From Polynucleobacter meluiroseus (lineage in GTDB: Bacteria; Pseudomonadota; Gammaproteobacteria; Burkholderiales; Burkholderiaceae): a DNA stretch of 64,000 nt. Both the position numbers and the translations under genes were made by a program. The stretch's first letter is position 1. Every line of letters begins with the position of its first letter. Shown piece by piece: positions 37,535-46,586 of this stretch. A model generated the notes under the pieces. That model was given only the letters and a program-made list of their open reading frames with translations. It did not search any database and was not told where the DNA came from. Location: positions 434,001 to 498,000 of the forward strand of contig NZ_OANS01000001.1 in NCBI RefSeq assembly GCF_900205755.1, in the 5' to 3' direction.

Positions 37535-38578
37535 TTACTCGAATGTTGCTGGGCTGACACCCAAGGCTTTATGTAGCTTAGGGGAGGTCGTGGTGTATTG
37601 CAGTTGAATTTGCTTTTCTGGATGCAGGTAAGCGGCTGCAGCAAAGGCGGCAAGCGCTGCCTCATGAAAGCCTGACAGAATGAGCTTTTTCTTGCCTGGA
37701 TAGATATTGATGTCGCCGACAGCATAAATACCGGATTCACTAGTCTGAAAGCAAGCCGTATCTACAGTGATTTGTTTGCGATCAATATCCAAGCCCCATT
37801 CAGCGATGGGCCCCAATTTCGGGGAGAGACCATAAAAGAGTAAGAGGGCATCAGCGGTAATGGTTTGCACTTCACCATCGATGTTGGTGACGGCAATTTC
37901 AGTGAGTTGCTGGTCAACGGCATTAAAGCCGGTGATTTGCCCGATGATGAGTTGCATCTCGCCCGCTTCACACAGGGCACGCATTTTAGCGACGGACTGA
38001 GGTGCCGCTTTAAATTCATCGCGACGATGAATGAGTGTCACGCTTGCCGCCTTGCCCACAAAAAACAGCACCCAGTCCAAAGCGGAATCTCCTCCGCCAC
38101 AGATCACAATGTGTTTGCTAGAAAACTGCTCGGGGTTTTTTACACGATAGAAAACCTGACTGTCTTCAAACGCCTCAAGTCCATCTAATTTCAAGGTGCG
38201 AGGCTGAAATGCACCTACACCTGCGGCAATAAAAACGGTTCTCGCAAGAAAGCGTTGCTCAGTAGAGGTGGTGATTAAAAAGCGATCATCTGCTTGTCTC
38301 TCCAGCGTAGAGACTTCTTGACCCAAATGAAATTGAGCATTAAAGGGCGCAATTTGTTTGAGAAGATTATTGGTCAACTCCCGCCCGGTACAAACGGGAA
38401 TCGCTGGTATATCGTAGATGGGCTTATCAGGATAAAGCTCGATACATTGGCCACCAACCTCGGGCAGCGAGTCAATCACCTGAGCTTTAATGTCTAGCAG
38501 CCCCAATTCAAATACTTGGAAAAGTCCCACTGGCCCTGCGCCAATAATGACAGCATCGGTTTCAATGGGGGTCTGCAA
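37535..38578 (-). CDS. Thioredoxin-reductase-like ferredoxin-NADP+ reductase
   Basis: FAD enzyme exchanging electrons between NADP(H) and ferredoxin or flavodoxin. The FAD motif [14 protein letters not shown] is at residues 13-26, and the NADPH motif [13 protein letters not shown] follows about residue 160; [23 protein letters not shown] is the C-terminal FAD contact (quoted in two parts: [23 protein letters not shown]). No CxxC redox pair is present, which separates it from thioredoxin reductase and matches the FNR group of green-sulfur bacteria/Bacillus YumC. Length is 347 residues. Its immediate upstream neighbour on the same strand is ferredoxin fdxA, the likely partner. Confidence 0.87.
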   Translation of the reverse strand: MQTPIETDAVIIGAGPVGLFQVFELGLLDIKAQVIDSLPEVGGQCIELYPDKPIYDIPAIPVCTGRELTNNLLKQIAPFNAQFHLGQEVSTLERQADDRFLITTSTEQRFLARTVFIAAGVGAFQPRTLKLDGLEAFEDSQVFYRVKNPEQFSSKHIVICGGGDSALDWVLFFVGKAASVTLIHRRDEFKAAPQSVAKMRALCEAGEMQLIIGQITGFNAVDQQLTEIAVTNIDGEVQTITADALLLFYGLSPKLGPIAEWGLDIDRKQITVDTACFQTSESGIYAVGDINIYPGKKKLILSGFHEAALAAFAAAAYLHPEKQIQLQYTTTSPKLHKALGVSPATFE

Positions 38579-38613
38579 AATTGATTCCTTAGCTCAATCT
38601 AATGACTGAGGGC

Positions 38614-38937
38614 TTACTTCTCAAGTTGATCCAGTTTGGCTGTGACGCTTTTCCACTCTTCGGCATCTGCCAAGGCAGCCTTTGATTTGGTGATGGAGGG
38701 CCAGCCAGCAGCTAAGTCCGCATTAAGCTTAATAAACTCTTGCTGATCGCCAGGAACATCATCTTCTGCATAAATTGCATTGACTGGACATTCGGGCACA
38801 CAAACAGCGCAATCGATGCACTCATCGGGGTCAATCACTAAGAAATTGGGCCCCTCGCGGAAACAATCCACGGGACAGACATCAACACAATCAGTGTATT
38901 TGCAGCGGATACAAGCTTCAGTAACGACGTAAGTCAT
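38614..38937 (-). CDS. fdxA: 7Fe ferredoxin FdxA (3Fe-4S / 4Fe-4S)
   Basis: Small electron carrier. Cysteine spacing matches Azotobacter-type seven-iron ferredoxins: C9 and C17 plus a later cysteine for the 3Fe-4S cluster, and C21 with the CIDCAVC group for the 4Fe-4S cluster; the CxxC-x4-C-x3-CP start is read in [19 protein letters not shown]. The 107-residue length, with a helical C-terminal extension after residue 60, is standard. It lies 35 bp ahead of the ferredoxin-NADP reductase gene, suggesting a functional pair. The 126-bp upstream gap holds an inverted repeat at 38960-38977. Confidence 0.94.
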   Translation of the reverse strand: MTYVVTEACIRCKYTDCVDVCPVDCFREGPNFLVIDPDECIDCAVCVPECPVNAIYAEDDVPGDQQEFIKLNADLAAGWPSITKSKAALADAEEWKSVTAKLDQLEK

Positions 38938-38959
38938 GGTTTTGGCATTCGGCTGATAG

Positions 38960-38977
38960 TTAAACGAAATTGTTTAA
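38960..38977. promoter_or_regulatory. Inverted repeat TTAAAC-N6-GTTTAA between fdxA and the dehydrogenase gene
   Basis: TTAAAC (38960-38965) and GTTTAA (38972-38977) form a perfect dyad in the 126-bp divergent promoter region, 23 bases ahead of fdxA. The spacing suits a dimeric repressor or activator, but no known consensus is recognised, and the AT-rich setting makes chance occurrence possible. Confidence 0.3.
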
Positions 38978-39063
38978 TTAGCTAGCAAGTTATAAAAGCC
39001 CATTTTAGCCGAAGCCCATTTTTTCGGTAAAAGAGCGGGTTTAGTTGAGGTAAAGTGCGGTGT

Positions 39064-40065
39064 ATGACCAAAGACAACCCCTCCCCAAAGCCCAAAATAC
39101 TCGTTGCAAGAGCCATATTTCCTGAGGCCTTAGCCAAATTAGAAGAATCTTTCGAGGTTCGCTCAAATCAAGCCGATCATGTTTGGACGCCTGAAGAGTT
39201 AAAAAAAGAACTCGCTAGCGTGGCGGGGGCATTGGTAACGGGTAGTGAGCGCATTGATGCGGGCGCGCTCTCTCAAGCGGCTAAGCTAAAAATTGTGGCT
39301 AATATTTCTGTTGGCTATAACAATTTTGATATTCAAGCCATAACGGCAGCAGGGGTAATGGCAACAAATACACCCGAAGTGCTCACCGACACAACAGCAG
39401 ATTTTGGGTTCGCCTTATTGATGGCAACCGCTAGAAGAGTTACTGAATCCGAACATTGGTTACGTGCTGGGAACTGGTTGAAGTGGTCAATTGCTTCCAA
39501 CCCCTTGGGTGTGGATGTACATCACACCACCCTTGGTATTATTGGTATGGGCCGGATTGGCCAAGGCATTGCTAAGCGTGCCCTTGGTTTTGACATGAAC
39601 GTGATTTATTACAATCGCAGTCGTCTATCCGAGACTCATGAAAAAGCCTGCCAAGCCACCTACGTCTCTAAAGAAGAATTGCTCCGTACTGCTGATCACG
39701 TTGTTTTGGTATTACCCTACACCGCACAAAACCATCACACGATTGGCGCTAAAGAAATCGCTTTAATGAAGCCTACTGCTACCCTGATTAATATTGCGCG
39801 GGGCGGGATTGTGGATGATGCTGCTTTAGCGCAAGCACTGAAAGAGAAAAGATTGTTTGCTGCTGGCTTGGATGTTTTTGAAGGGGAGCCTCAGGTTCAC
39901 CCGGAGTTACTCAAGTTGAGCAATGTGGTCTTGGCCCCGCATATTGCGAGCTCTACAGAAAAAACCCGCAGAGCAATGGTTGACCTTGCCATTGATAACT
40001 TAAGTGCTGCACTCGCTGGCAAGAAACCGCCGAGCTTAATTAATGAGGAAGTGTTTAAGGGGTAA
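39064..40065 (+). CDS. D-2-hydroxyacid dehydrogenase (glyoxylate/hydroxypyruvate reductase-like)
   Basis: NAD(P)H-dependent reduction of glyoxylate, hydroxypyruvate or a related 2-oxoacid. The nucleotide-binding motif GMGRIGQGIAKR, the substrate loop NISVGYNNFD, the catalytic arginine region INIARGGIVDD, the glutamate in GLDVFEGEPQVHPELL and the histidine in APHIASSTEKTR are all visible. The best match among subfamilies is GhrB/GyaR. The ATG at 39064 is used; a GTG nine bases upstream is in frame. Length is 333 residues. It is transcribed alone and converges on the small membrane-protein gene. Confidence 0.88.
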   Translation: MTKDNPSPKPKILVARAIFPEALAKLEESFEVRSNQADHVWTPEELKKELASVAGALVTGSERIDAGALSQAAKLKIVANISVGYNNFDIQAITAAGVMATNTPEVLTDTTADFGFALLMATARRVTESEHWLRAGNWLKWSIASNPLGVDVHHTTLGIIGMGRIGQGIAKRALGFDMNVIYYNRSRLSETHEKACQATYVSKEELLRTADHVVLVLPYTAQNHHTIGAKEIALMKPTATLINIARGGIVDDAALAQALKEKRLFAAGLDVFEGEPQVHPELLKLSNVVLAPHIASSTEKTRRAMVDLAIDNLSAALAGKKPPSLINEEVFKG

Positions 40066-40066
40066 T

Positions 40067-40101
40067 AAAAACGGGCTGAGTACTAGTTGCGACTCAGTCC
40101 G
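40067..40101 (-). terminator. Intrinsic terminator of the moaA-mobA-moeA run
   Basis: CGGGCTGAGT (40072-40081) and ACTCAGTCCG (40092-40101) pair over 10 bp with one G-U and a 10-base loop. On the minus strand five T follow (A-run 40067-40071). The stem contains the stop codon of the small membrane-protein gene. Confidence 0.6.
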
Positions 40102-40387
40102 CTTCAATTTCTTCTGTAAGTTCGCGTAACGCCAGTTCAATGCCGCCGAATTTAGTAGCGACCCAGTTATAAACTTTGCAGGCAATCCATAAGAGCGCAA
40201 AGCCCAGTAAGGCATTAAGAACAAGCGCAGATAACACCGTAAAGCCTGGAATGGCGCCATCCCGAATGAAGGCCACAAAGAGAGCCAATAAGACGATGGG
40301 TACGGAGAAGCAAAGATAAACCAAAACGAGGGTTTTGGCGGTATGCATTGGGTCTAAGAAGACAATTTCTTTTTTGGTGAGTTTCAT
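40094..40387 (-). CDS. Small two-helix membrane protein of unknown function
   Basis: Not recognised. The 97-residue product has two strong hydrophobic helices (about 17-42 and 48-73) flanked by a lysine-rich start (MKLTKKEIVF) and an acidic end (LRELTEEIEAD), so both termini probably face the cytoplasm. It starts 12 bp after moeA on the same strand and ends in the run's terminator, so it is cotranscribed with the molybdenum-cofactor genes; whether it serves that pathway is unknown. An alternative frame (40036-40278) on the same strand is less plausible because it lacks this topology and crosses the terminator. Confidence 0.7.
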   Translation of the reverse strand: MKLTKKEIVFLDPMHTAKTLVLVYLCFSVPIVLLALFVAFIRDGAIPGFTVLSALVLNALLGFALLWIACKVYNWVATKFGGIELALRELTEEIEAD

Positions 40388-40399
40388 GATGGGCTTATC

Positions 40400-41737
40400 T
40401 TAAAGCAGTCCATCAAAAAGCGCCACATCTACCCAGTCTCCAGCGCTTACATTACCTTGCTCATGCCCAAGAATTACAAAGCAATTTGCTTCGCTCATGG
40501 ACCTTAGAATTCCGGCGCCTTGACTACCTGTGAGCTTCACCATGGGCTTGCCGTCAGGCCCTCGGCTCATCGTGGCGCGCTGAAATTCTGTGCGCCCAGG
40601 CTTTTTGCGCATTGCTGATTCGGCAATCGCTTGGGTTAGGAGGGGTTCAGTTTGCTCGGCACCGTTCAGTTGCAATAAGGCAGAACGCACAAACTGATAA
40701 AAGGTCACCATGACCGCAACCGGGTTACCGGGCAGCCCAAAAAATAGTGTTTTATGTTCTTGCTGCGCACCCGGAATCGACTTAAGAGCGCCAAAAGCCA
40801 TGGGACGTCCAGGGCGCATAGCGATTTTCCAAAAACCCACATCACCTAATTCTTGGAGGATTTGTTTGGTAAAGTCCGCTTCACCAACGGAAACACCCCC
40901 AGAAGAAATCAAGACATCGGCTTGTTTGGCAGCGGCGCAAAATGCTTCTTTCAGCGCGACAGGATCATCCCGTACGATGCCGCAATCCATGACTTCTAGA
41001 TTGAGGCGATTCAGCATCCCCATCAGGCTGTAGCGATTGCTGTCATAGATGCTGCCAGCGTCTAAAGCTTGCCCAATTGAGCGGAGCTCATCACCAGAGG
41101 ACAAAATGGCTACCTTCAATTTACGGCGCACTTGAAGAGTGGCAATGCCTAAGGATGCAGCTAAGCCTAAATCGGAGGGCCGTAAGAATCGGCCAGCGCT
41201 AATGGCAGGCTTACCCATTTGTAAATCCTCACCACGCAAGCGCCGATTATCGCCACGCTTAAGCAAATTTTGTTTTAGTTCGATTGTTGGCCTATTTGCA
41301 GAATGAGCCTGCAATAAAAACTCCTGTGGCACGACCGTATCGCAGCCCTTAGGCATCACAGCGCCAGTCATAATCTGGATGCATTCCCCGTAGCCGATTG
41401 GGCCATCAAAAGGCTTGCCAGCATAAGCAGTGCCAACCACGTTGAAAGAGATTGTCACATCATCCATTCCCAAAGCGTCACCAGAAAAAGCATAGCCGTC
41501 CATGGCTGAATTATCTGCACCTGGCACATCAATCGGTGACACTAAATCCACCGCCAAAATTCGGTTGAGCGCTTGATCTAAGGGAACCTCGTCAATAGCA
41601 TCAGCATGTTTAAGTAAGTTGGATTCTGCGATGAGGTCTTCTACTAATTGTGCGATGGCTTTTCGAGCATCGATAACAGATAGCGATGAGGTAAGTAGCA
41701 ACGGGTCGTTGGGGGACAATTTGGACGAGTCGGTCAT
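40400..41737 (-). CDS. moeA: Molybdopterin molybdenumtransferase MoeA
   Basis: Inserts molybdate into adenylated molybdopterin, using the product of MogA. Landmarks: VPGADNSAMDGYAF, GECIQIMTGAVMPKGCDTVVPQE (in part: IQIMTGAVMPKGCDTVV), LSSGDELRSIG, SSGGVSVGEADF, MRPGRPMAFG and FGLPGNPVAVMVTF. Length is 445 residues (E. coli 411). The start overlaps mobA by 4 bp, giving a coupled moaA-mobA-moeA series. Confidence 0.95.
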   Translation of the reverse strand: MTDSSKLSPNDPLLLTSSLSVIDARKAIAQLVEDLIAESNLLKHADAIDEVPLDQALNRILAVDLVSPIDVPGADNSAMDGYAFSGDALGMDDVTISFNVVGTAYAGKPFDGPIGYGECIQIMTGAVMPKGCDTVVPQEFLLQAHSANRPTIELKQNLLKRGDNRRLRGEDLQMGKPAISAGRFLRPSDLGLAASLGIATLQVRRKLKVAILSSGDELRSIGQALDAGSIYDSNRYSLMGMLNRLNLEVMDCGIVRDDPVALKEAFCAAAKQADVLISSGGVSVGEADFTKQILQELGDVGFWKIAMRPGRPMAFGALKSIPGAQQEHKTLFFGLPGNPVAVMVTFYQFVRSALLQLNGAEQTEPLLTQAIAESAMRKKPGRTEFQRATMSRGPDGKPMVKLTGSQGAGILRSMSEANCFVILGHEQGNVSAGDWVDVALFDGLL

Positions 41738-42339
41738 GGTGCTAGCTTCTCCAATGCCAGCAGTTCTTCCGGCGTATTGACGTTTGCGAATGCCGCTTCA
41801 TCATCAAATATCACTGTAGTACTGCGCAAGGCTTTAAACCAGTGGTCGATTTTCAAATCACCCGATTTTAAGAAAGCGTTTAACGATTCTCCAAGATCAC
41901 TACGCATCAGGCAAAACACGGGTTGTGCCCATATCTTGCCATTAAGCGCTCGGGTTGATGCGTAGACTAAATCGCATTCCGTACGTTCTAATTCGGCGGC
42001 CATTCTAGATGCAAGATCAAGCGGTAGTAGTGGTGAGTCGCAAGGGCAAACTAAGAGGTAGGGTGTTTGGCAATGCTTTAGGCCAATGGCAAAGCCGGCT
42101 AAGGGCCCCGAAAAGTCAGGGGTTTCATCCATTAATACCGGGTAGCTGTAGCTAGCGTATTTAGTAATATTGCGATTGGCATTAATCAGCATCGCACCCA
42201 CTTGCTCTTTGAGGCGAGCAATCGCAGATTCGATTAAAGGTTTTTCTAAAAAGAGAATTAAACCTTTATCGATGCCGCCCATACGCTGGGCGCGACCGCC
42301 AGCCAAAATTAATCCCGTGATTTGCTTAGCTGCAATCAT
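41734..42339 (-). CDS. mobA: Molybdenum cofactor guanylyltransferase MobA
   Basis: Attaches GMP to molybdopterin to make the bis-MGD cofactor of the DMSO-reductase family. N-terminal GLILAGGRAQRMGGIDKGL is the NTP-transferase signature with its GGxxxRMGGxDK core; VCPCDSPLLPLDL supplies the metal-binding Asp. Length is 201 residues. The start shares one base with the moaA stop and its stop overlaps moeA. Its presence implies that the organism has bis-MGD enzymes such as nitrate reductase or formate dehydrogenase. Confidence 0.92.
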   Translation of the reverse strand: MIAAKQITGLILAGGRAQRMGGIDKGLILFLEKPLIESAIARLKEQVGAMLINANRNITKYASYSYPVLMDETPDFSGPLAGFAIGLKHCQTPYLLVCPCDSPLLPLDLASRMAAELERTECDLVYASTRALNGKIWAQPVFCLMRSDLGESLNAFLKSGDLKIDHWFKALRSTTVIFDDEAAFANVNTPEELLALEKLAP

Positions 42340-43484
42340 CAGCCGCCAATATAAGACATTTCAACCTTGCGGCTAGAGCTTGATTCCAAAGTATTGGCGC
42401 CTCTAATTTCAGAGTAATGGTCATCTCGATTCGACCAAACGCCCATAATGGCATTCGTGATTTCTAAGTCTGTCTTACCCGAGCGCAATAGCGTTTTGAA
42501 ATCAAAGCCGGTGTTTGCAAATAAACAGAGATAGAGTTGTCCATCAGTAGAAATTCGTGCTCGCGTGCATTCATGGCAGAAAGTTTGGGTCACGCTAGAG
42601 ATCACGCCGACCTCGCCAGAACCATCGACATAGCGCCAACGTTGAGCGACTTCGCCAGGGTAAGAGGCCTCAATCGCCTCCAATGGAAAGACCGCATGAA
42701 TTTTTGCCAGCACTTCTTTCGAGGGGAGAACTTCAGTCATATTCCAACCATTCGAGCTGCCAACGTCCATAAATTCTATAAAGCGCAGTGTTATTCCACT
42801 ACCTTTAAAGTGCTTTGCCATGGCAACGATCTCTTGATCATTCGTTCCTTTTTTCACCACCATATTGACTTTGAGATTAGAGAAGCCAACTTCTTGCGCG
42901 GCGCTGATGCCATCCAATACATCGGTCACCGGAAAATCCACATCATTCATTTGCTTGAAGATGTCATCCTGCAAGCCATCAAGACTTACGGTAATTCGGT
43001 TTAAGCCAGCTGCTTTTAAAGCCGCCGCTTTCTTGCGCAAGATACTGCCATTGGTAGTGAGTGTAAGGTCGAGAGGCTTGCCTGCTGGCGTGCGAATATC
43101 GGCCAGCATCTGCACTAGTATTTCGAGATTCTTTCTTAGCAAGGGTTCTCCGCCCGTAAGGCGAATTTTCTCAACGCCAAGGGAGGTAAAAATGGTGGCT
43201 AAGCGCGTAATTTCCTCAAAGCTAAGGAGTTCATCATGCGCTAAATAGGCATGGTCTTTATCAAAGACTTCCTTGGGCATACAGTAGGTGCAGCGGAAGT
43301 TGCAACGATCAGTTACGGAAATCCGTAAATCACGCAGCGGGCGAGCCCGTTTATCTTTAATTGCCCCTTTGGCCGCTGAAAGCACGTCAGGGATGGACGG
43401 AGTCAACCCCATACCTTCATCAATGCGAATGGGGATGACTTTTTGCATCAGTGGATTATGGCTGTGAAACAGAGTTTCTGCCAA
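42339..43484 (-). CDS. moaA: GTP 3',8-cyclase MoaA
   Basis: Radical-SAM enzyme catalysing the first step of molybdenum-cofactor synthesis. The N-terminal 4Fe-4S site is C61, C65 and C68 in [10 protein letters not shown]; the C-terminal cluster is [18 protein letters not shown], with the C-x2-C-x13-C spacing. The protein ends in the Gly-Gly pair (SYIGG) required for catalysis. Length is 381 residues, with about 45 extra at the N-terminus compared with E. coli (329), a form common in Burkholderiaceae. It starts 48 bp after rne on the same strand. moaC, moaD and moaE are not in the window. Confidence 0.95.
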   Translation of the reverse strand: MAETLFHSHNPLMQKVIPIRIDEGMGLTPSIPDVLSAAKGAIKDKRARPLRDLRISVTDRCNFRCTYCMPKEVFDKDHAYLAHDELLSFEEITRLATIFTSLGVEKIRLTGGEPLLRKNLEILVQMLADIRTPAGKPLDLTLTTNGSILRKKAAALKAAGLNRITVSLDGLQDDIFKQMNDVDFPVTDVLDGISAAQEVGFSNLKVNMVVKKGTNDQEIVAMAKHFKGSGITLRFIEFMDVGSSNGWNMTEVLPSKEVLAKIHAVFPLEAIEASYPGEVAQRWRYVDGSGEVGVISSVTQTFCHECTRARISTDGQLYLCLFANTGFDFKTLLRSGKTDLEITNAIMGVWSNRDDHYSEIRGANTLESSSSRKVEMSYIGG

Positions 43485-43532
43485 ATCGCCAAATATCCTT
43501 TTGGGATAAATGACGATCTGGAGAAAAAAGCA

Positions 43533-46133
43533 TTACACCGATTTTTCTTTGCCGCCAGTCTCGATTAAGACCATAGGAGCATCGTTGAGGCTAACAGGCG
43601 GTTTAGGCGCTCTGCCCAAATTGGCAACTTCCGGTTTAGCTTGGATCTGCGACTGTGCTTCAGCATGCTTAGTGGTGTCAGTTCCCACCCAAACCATGCC
43701 GGCAGATTGAACTACGCTCTGCAAAGGAGTTTCTTCTAAGGGCTTGAAAGCAACCTTAGGAAGTTCTGGTACCGGCTTTGCAATCACAGCGATGGGCGCA
43801 GCAACCACTGGTGCAGGCGCAACAGTAGTTTCTGGCATTGCTTGAGTCGAAGCATTGTCAGTGCGATTGCTTTGGCGTGGTGCACGTGGCGCGCGTGGCT
43901 CTCTGGGTGTCCGCTCTTTTGCTTCTGGCAGAGCTTCATAGTGTGAAGCGCTATCAGGCATTGCTGCTGCAGAGTCGGAAGACGCAGAATTTAGAGCATC
44001 AGTTGCCTCTGGATTTGCTTCACCAGTCACTTCAGAACGCTCACCTCGTTGACCGCGACCGCGACCACGGCGATTGCGTCCACGCCCACGTCCACCTTCA
44101 CCCTCTAACTTCGGTGTGGTTTCAGTTCCTGGCGCTGCCTCAGTTGTCGTAGTAGTAGCGGCTTGGTTTTCAGGTTTTGGATTGCTCGCATTGCGATTAT
44201 TTCGATTGCGACCATCTTGACGACCTCGACCTTCGCGTGGAGCAGAAGTTTCGGTTGTGGAAGTCTCACCATCCGCGCTAGCTGCTGGGCGGTCAGTGCG
44301 CTCGTTACGCTCACCTCTGCGACCGCGATTACGGTTACCGTTTGTATTGCCATTGCGATTATTCGGATTGCGACCCCGGGGCACGCTTGCAGCAGGTTTC
44401 ACTTCAGGCGCTGGTGATGAGGCAAAGAGTTTCTTAATAAAGCCCAAGAATCCACCAGTGGTTTCGGCTGGAGCTGCAGCGCTAGCGCGCGCAGGACGTG
44501 GCTGACTGACTGGGGCAGGTTGGTTAGGGGTAATGCCTTTAACCGCTGCTTCAGGGCGCGCTTTGACGTCTGCATCTTTACGGCTCACTGTCGTGTCAGT
44601 CTCGAGTTCGCGAGCCGCTTCTTCTGCCATCACATAGCTGGCTTTTTGGTCATCTAAGCGCGGGTCATCGTGACGCAAACGCTCTAGTTTGTAGTGCGGT
44701 GTTTCTAAATGCTTATTCGGAATCATTAAGACGTTGACTTTGAAACGAGTCTCGATTTTGATGACTTCTGGACGCTTTTCATTTAACAGGAAGGCCGCCA
44801 CTTCGACAGGCACCTGTGTATGAATCGCCGCTGTATTTTCTTTCATGGCCTCTTCTTGGATGATGCGCAAGACTTGCAAGGCAGACGATTCAGTATCCCG
44901 AATGTGACCTGTGCCGTTACAGCGAGGACAGGTGACATGGCTACCTTCAGATAGGGCCGGACGTAAACGTTGGCGTGACATTTCCATCAAGCCAAATTTA
45001 GAGATCTTGCCCATTTGGACGCGAGCACGGTCATGACGCAAGGCATCACGCAGACGATTTTCAACGTCTTTTTGTGCTTTGCTCGATTCCATATCAATAA
45101 AGTCAATCACAATCAAACCACCCAAGTCACGTAAACGCGCTTGACGGGCGATTTCATCGGCAGCTTCTAAGTTGGTGCGGGTAGCGGTCTCTTCAATATC
45201 GGAGCCACGAGTAGCACGTGCGGAGTTGACGTCAACCGAAACCAAGGCCTCGGTGTGGTCAATCACGATGGCGCCACCAGATGGCAATGGCACGGTACGG
45301 GAATACGCAGTTTCAATTTGATGCTCAATTTGGAAGCGTGAGAACAAAGGCACATCGTCCTGGTAGCGCTTCACTCTAGGCAAATTATCTGGCATGACTA
45401 CGGACATGAATGCCGCAGCTTGTTCGTAGATATCGTCCGTATCAATCAGAATCTCACCGATATCAGGCTGGAAGTAATCGCGGATTGCCCGAATAACTAA
45501 GCTCGACTCAAGGTAGATCAATAATGGGGCTGAATTGCCTTTTGCAGCTTCATCAATGGCAGTCCACAACTGCATGAGGTAACTTAAGTCCCATTGCAAT
45601 TCAGTAGCATCGCGCCCAATACCGGCGGTACGCGCAATGATGCTCATGCCATCCGGAACCTCTAATTGAGACATGGCTTCACGCAACTCTTGACGGTCTT
45701 CGCCTTCAATGCGGCGAGAAACACCGCCACCACGGGGATTATTTGGCATTAATACCAAATAGCGACCTGCCAGAGAGACAAATGAAGTTAAGGCCGCACC
45801 TTTTTGGCCGCGCTCCTCTTTTTCTACCTGAACAATAATTTCCTGACCTTCGCGCAGGGCATCCTTAATGGAAGCGGTGCGAACATCAATACCTTCTTTA
45901 AAGTAAGTACGAGCGACTTCTTTAAATGGGAGGAAGCCATGACGTTCCTCACCGTAGTTCACAAAACAGGCCTCGAGCGATGGCTCAATGCGCGTAATAA
46001 CACCTTTGTAAACGTTGCCTTTGCGTTGTTCGCGACCAGCAGCTTCAATATCGATATCGATTAACTTTTGACCATCAACAATGGCCACGCGCAACTCTTC
46101 TTGCTGAGTTGCATTAAATAACATGCGTTTCAT
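43533..46133 (-). CDS. rne: Ribonuclease E
   Basis: Endonuclease that initiates mRNA decay and processes rRNA and tRNA. N-terminal catalytic half: S1 domain from about residue 36 ([23 protein letters not shown], quoted in part), 5'-sensor/RNase H fold, catalytic aspartates in [12 protein letters not shown] and [10 protein letters not shown], and the Zn-link C402/C405 in CPRCNGTGH, almost the E. coli positions. The C-terminal half (about 500-866) is disordered, with Arg/Gly-, Arg/Asn- and Pro/Ala-rich stretches that would bind RNA and degradosome partners, and a short conserved end [11 protein letters not shown]. Length is 866 residues. A roughly 375-nt structured leader precedes it. Confidence 0.96.
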   Translation of the reverse strand: MKRMLFNATQQEELRVAIVDGQKLIDIDIEAAGREQRKGNVYKGVITRIEPSLEACFVNYGEERHGFLPFKEVARTYFKEGIDVRTASIKDALREGQEIIVQVEKEERGQKGAALTSFVSLAGRYLVLMPNNPRGGGVSRRIEGEDRQELREAMSQLEVPDGMSIIARTAGIGRDATELQWDLSYLMQLWTAIDEAAKGNSAPLLIYLESSLVIRAIRDYFQPDIGEILIDTDDIYEQAAAFMSVVMPDNLPRVKRYQDDVPLFSRFQIEHQIETAYSRTVPLPSGGAIVIDHTEALVSVDVNSARATRGSDIEETATRTNLEAADEIARQARLRDLGGLIVIDFIDMESSKAQKDVENRLRDALRHDRARVQMGKISKFGLMEMSRQRLRPALSEGSHVTCPRCNGTGHIRDTESSALQVLRIIQEEAMKENTAAIHTQVPVEVAAFLLNEKRPEVIKIETRFKVNVLMIPNKHLETPHYKLERLRHDDPRLDDQKASYVMAEEAARELETDTTVSRKDADVKARPEAAVKGITPNQPAPVSQPRPARASAAAPAETTGGFLGFIKKLFASSPAPEVKPAASVPRGRNPNNRNGNTNGNRNRGRRGERNERTDRPAASADGETSTTETSAPREGRGRQDGRNRNNRNASNPKPENQAATTTTTEAAPGTETTPKLEGEGGRGRGRNRRGRGRGQRGERSEVTGEANPEATDALNSASSDSAAAMPDSASHYEALPEAKERTPREPRAPRAPRQSNRTDNASTQAMPETTVAPAPVVAAPIAVIAKPVPELPKVAFKPLEETPLQSVVQSAGMVWVGTDTTKHAEAQSQIQAKPEVANLGRAPKPPVSLNDAPMVLIETGGKEKSV

Positions 46134-46514
46134 AACACTCTCCTATTGGGGAATGTGTCGCTGCGCGGTGCGTTAGGGGACAAGTTAGATACCGCTTGGG
46201 GCATTGCCCAGCAGCGGCTTTGGAGTGTGGATCAAGCAAGTCTAAGCTTTTTTGCTTAGTACACCGATGTCCATTTTGTTTCTATCGGTGCCACACTTGA
46301 CGCTCGCCGCAGAGACCTCCTTTTGGTCATCAATGCAGGCGCGCGCCTGAAAACTGTCTTCTAATCGCGGGTCGCGGCATACGGCACACCAACCCTGCGC
46401 CTCATTAAAACGGGGGAGGGGCAACCCCGGGAGTCTATTAAGGGCGACTCCAAGCTCCACGAGTCAAACCTGACTTCAGGCTGGGCTCGGGCCAATAAAT
46501 TGGCTAGAGCGTTG
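46134..46514 (-). promoter_or_regulatory. Long structured 5' leader of rne
   Basis: From the likely promoter to the rne start lie about 375 bases without a credible gene. On the minus strand several hairpins can be read: GGAGTC/GACTCC (46446-46451 with 46430-46435), GGGG-TTG-CCCC near 46420-46430, the perfect 14-base palindrome at 46336-46349, CACCGAT/ATCGGTG (46262-46268 with 46284-46290), and CTAAGC-A6-GCTTAG at 46242-46259. E. coli rne has a 361-nt leader through which RNase E autoregulates its mRNA. Similar length and structure suggest the same here, without sequence homology being claimed. Confidence 0.55.
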
Positions 46515-46540
46515 ATTATACGGCACAAGTTGAATGACAA
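46515..46540 (-). promoter_or_regulatory. Probable rne promoter
   Basis: On the minus strand a perfect -10 TATAAT lies at 46520-46515. The best -35 candidate is TTGTCA at 46540-46535, but the spacer is only 14 bp; a CATTGT with 16 bp is the alternative. Transcription would start near 46508 and give a leader of about 375 nt. The region also carries the divergent rluC promoter. Confidence 0.5.
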
Positions 46541-46586
46541 TGGGGTATTGTTAAGTCCCTCGCTGAGGTGGCGAGAGAGATAAAAA

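Noticed and set aside
42537..43248. Long plus-strand frames antisense to moaA
   Set aside because: Opposite a gene with every MoaA hallmark; no domain resemblance and no ribosome-binding site.
44105..44505. Several overlapping frames in the rne 3' half that could suggest a nested gene
   Set aside because: They arise from the repetitive Arg/Gly/Asn codons of the RNase E tail; none has a start signal or domain.
46242..46460. 72-codon open frame on the minus strand in the rne leader
   Set aside because: No recognisable domain, no Shine-Dalgarno, and it lies within a region better explained as a structured leader.
46134..46514. RNase P RNA (rnpB) as an explanation for the structured region
   Set aside because: The conserved rnpB blocks (for example GAGGAAAGTCCGG and the ACAGAA-type P4 strand) are not present on either strand.
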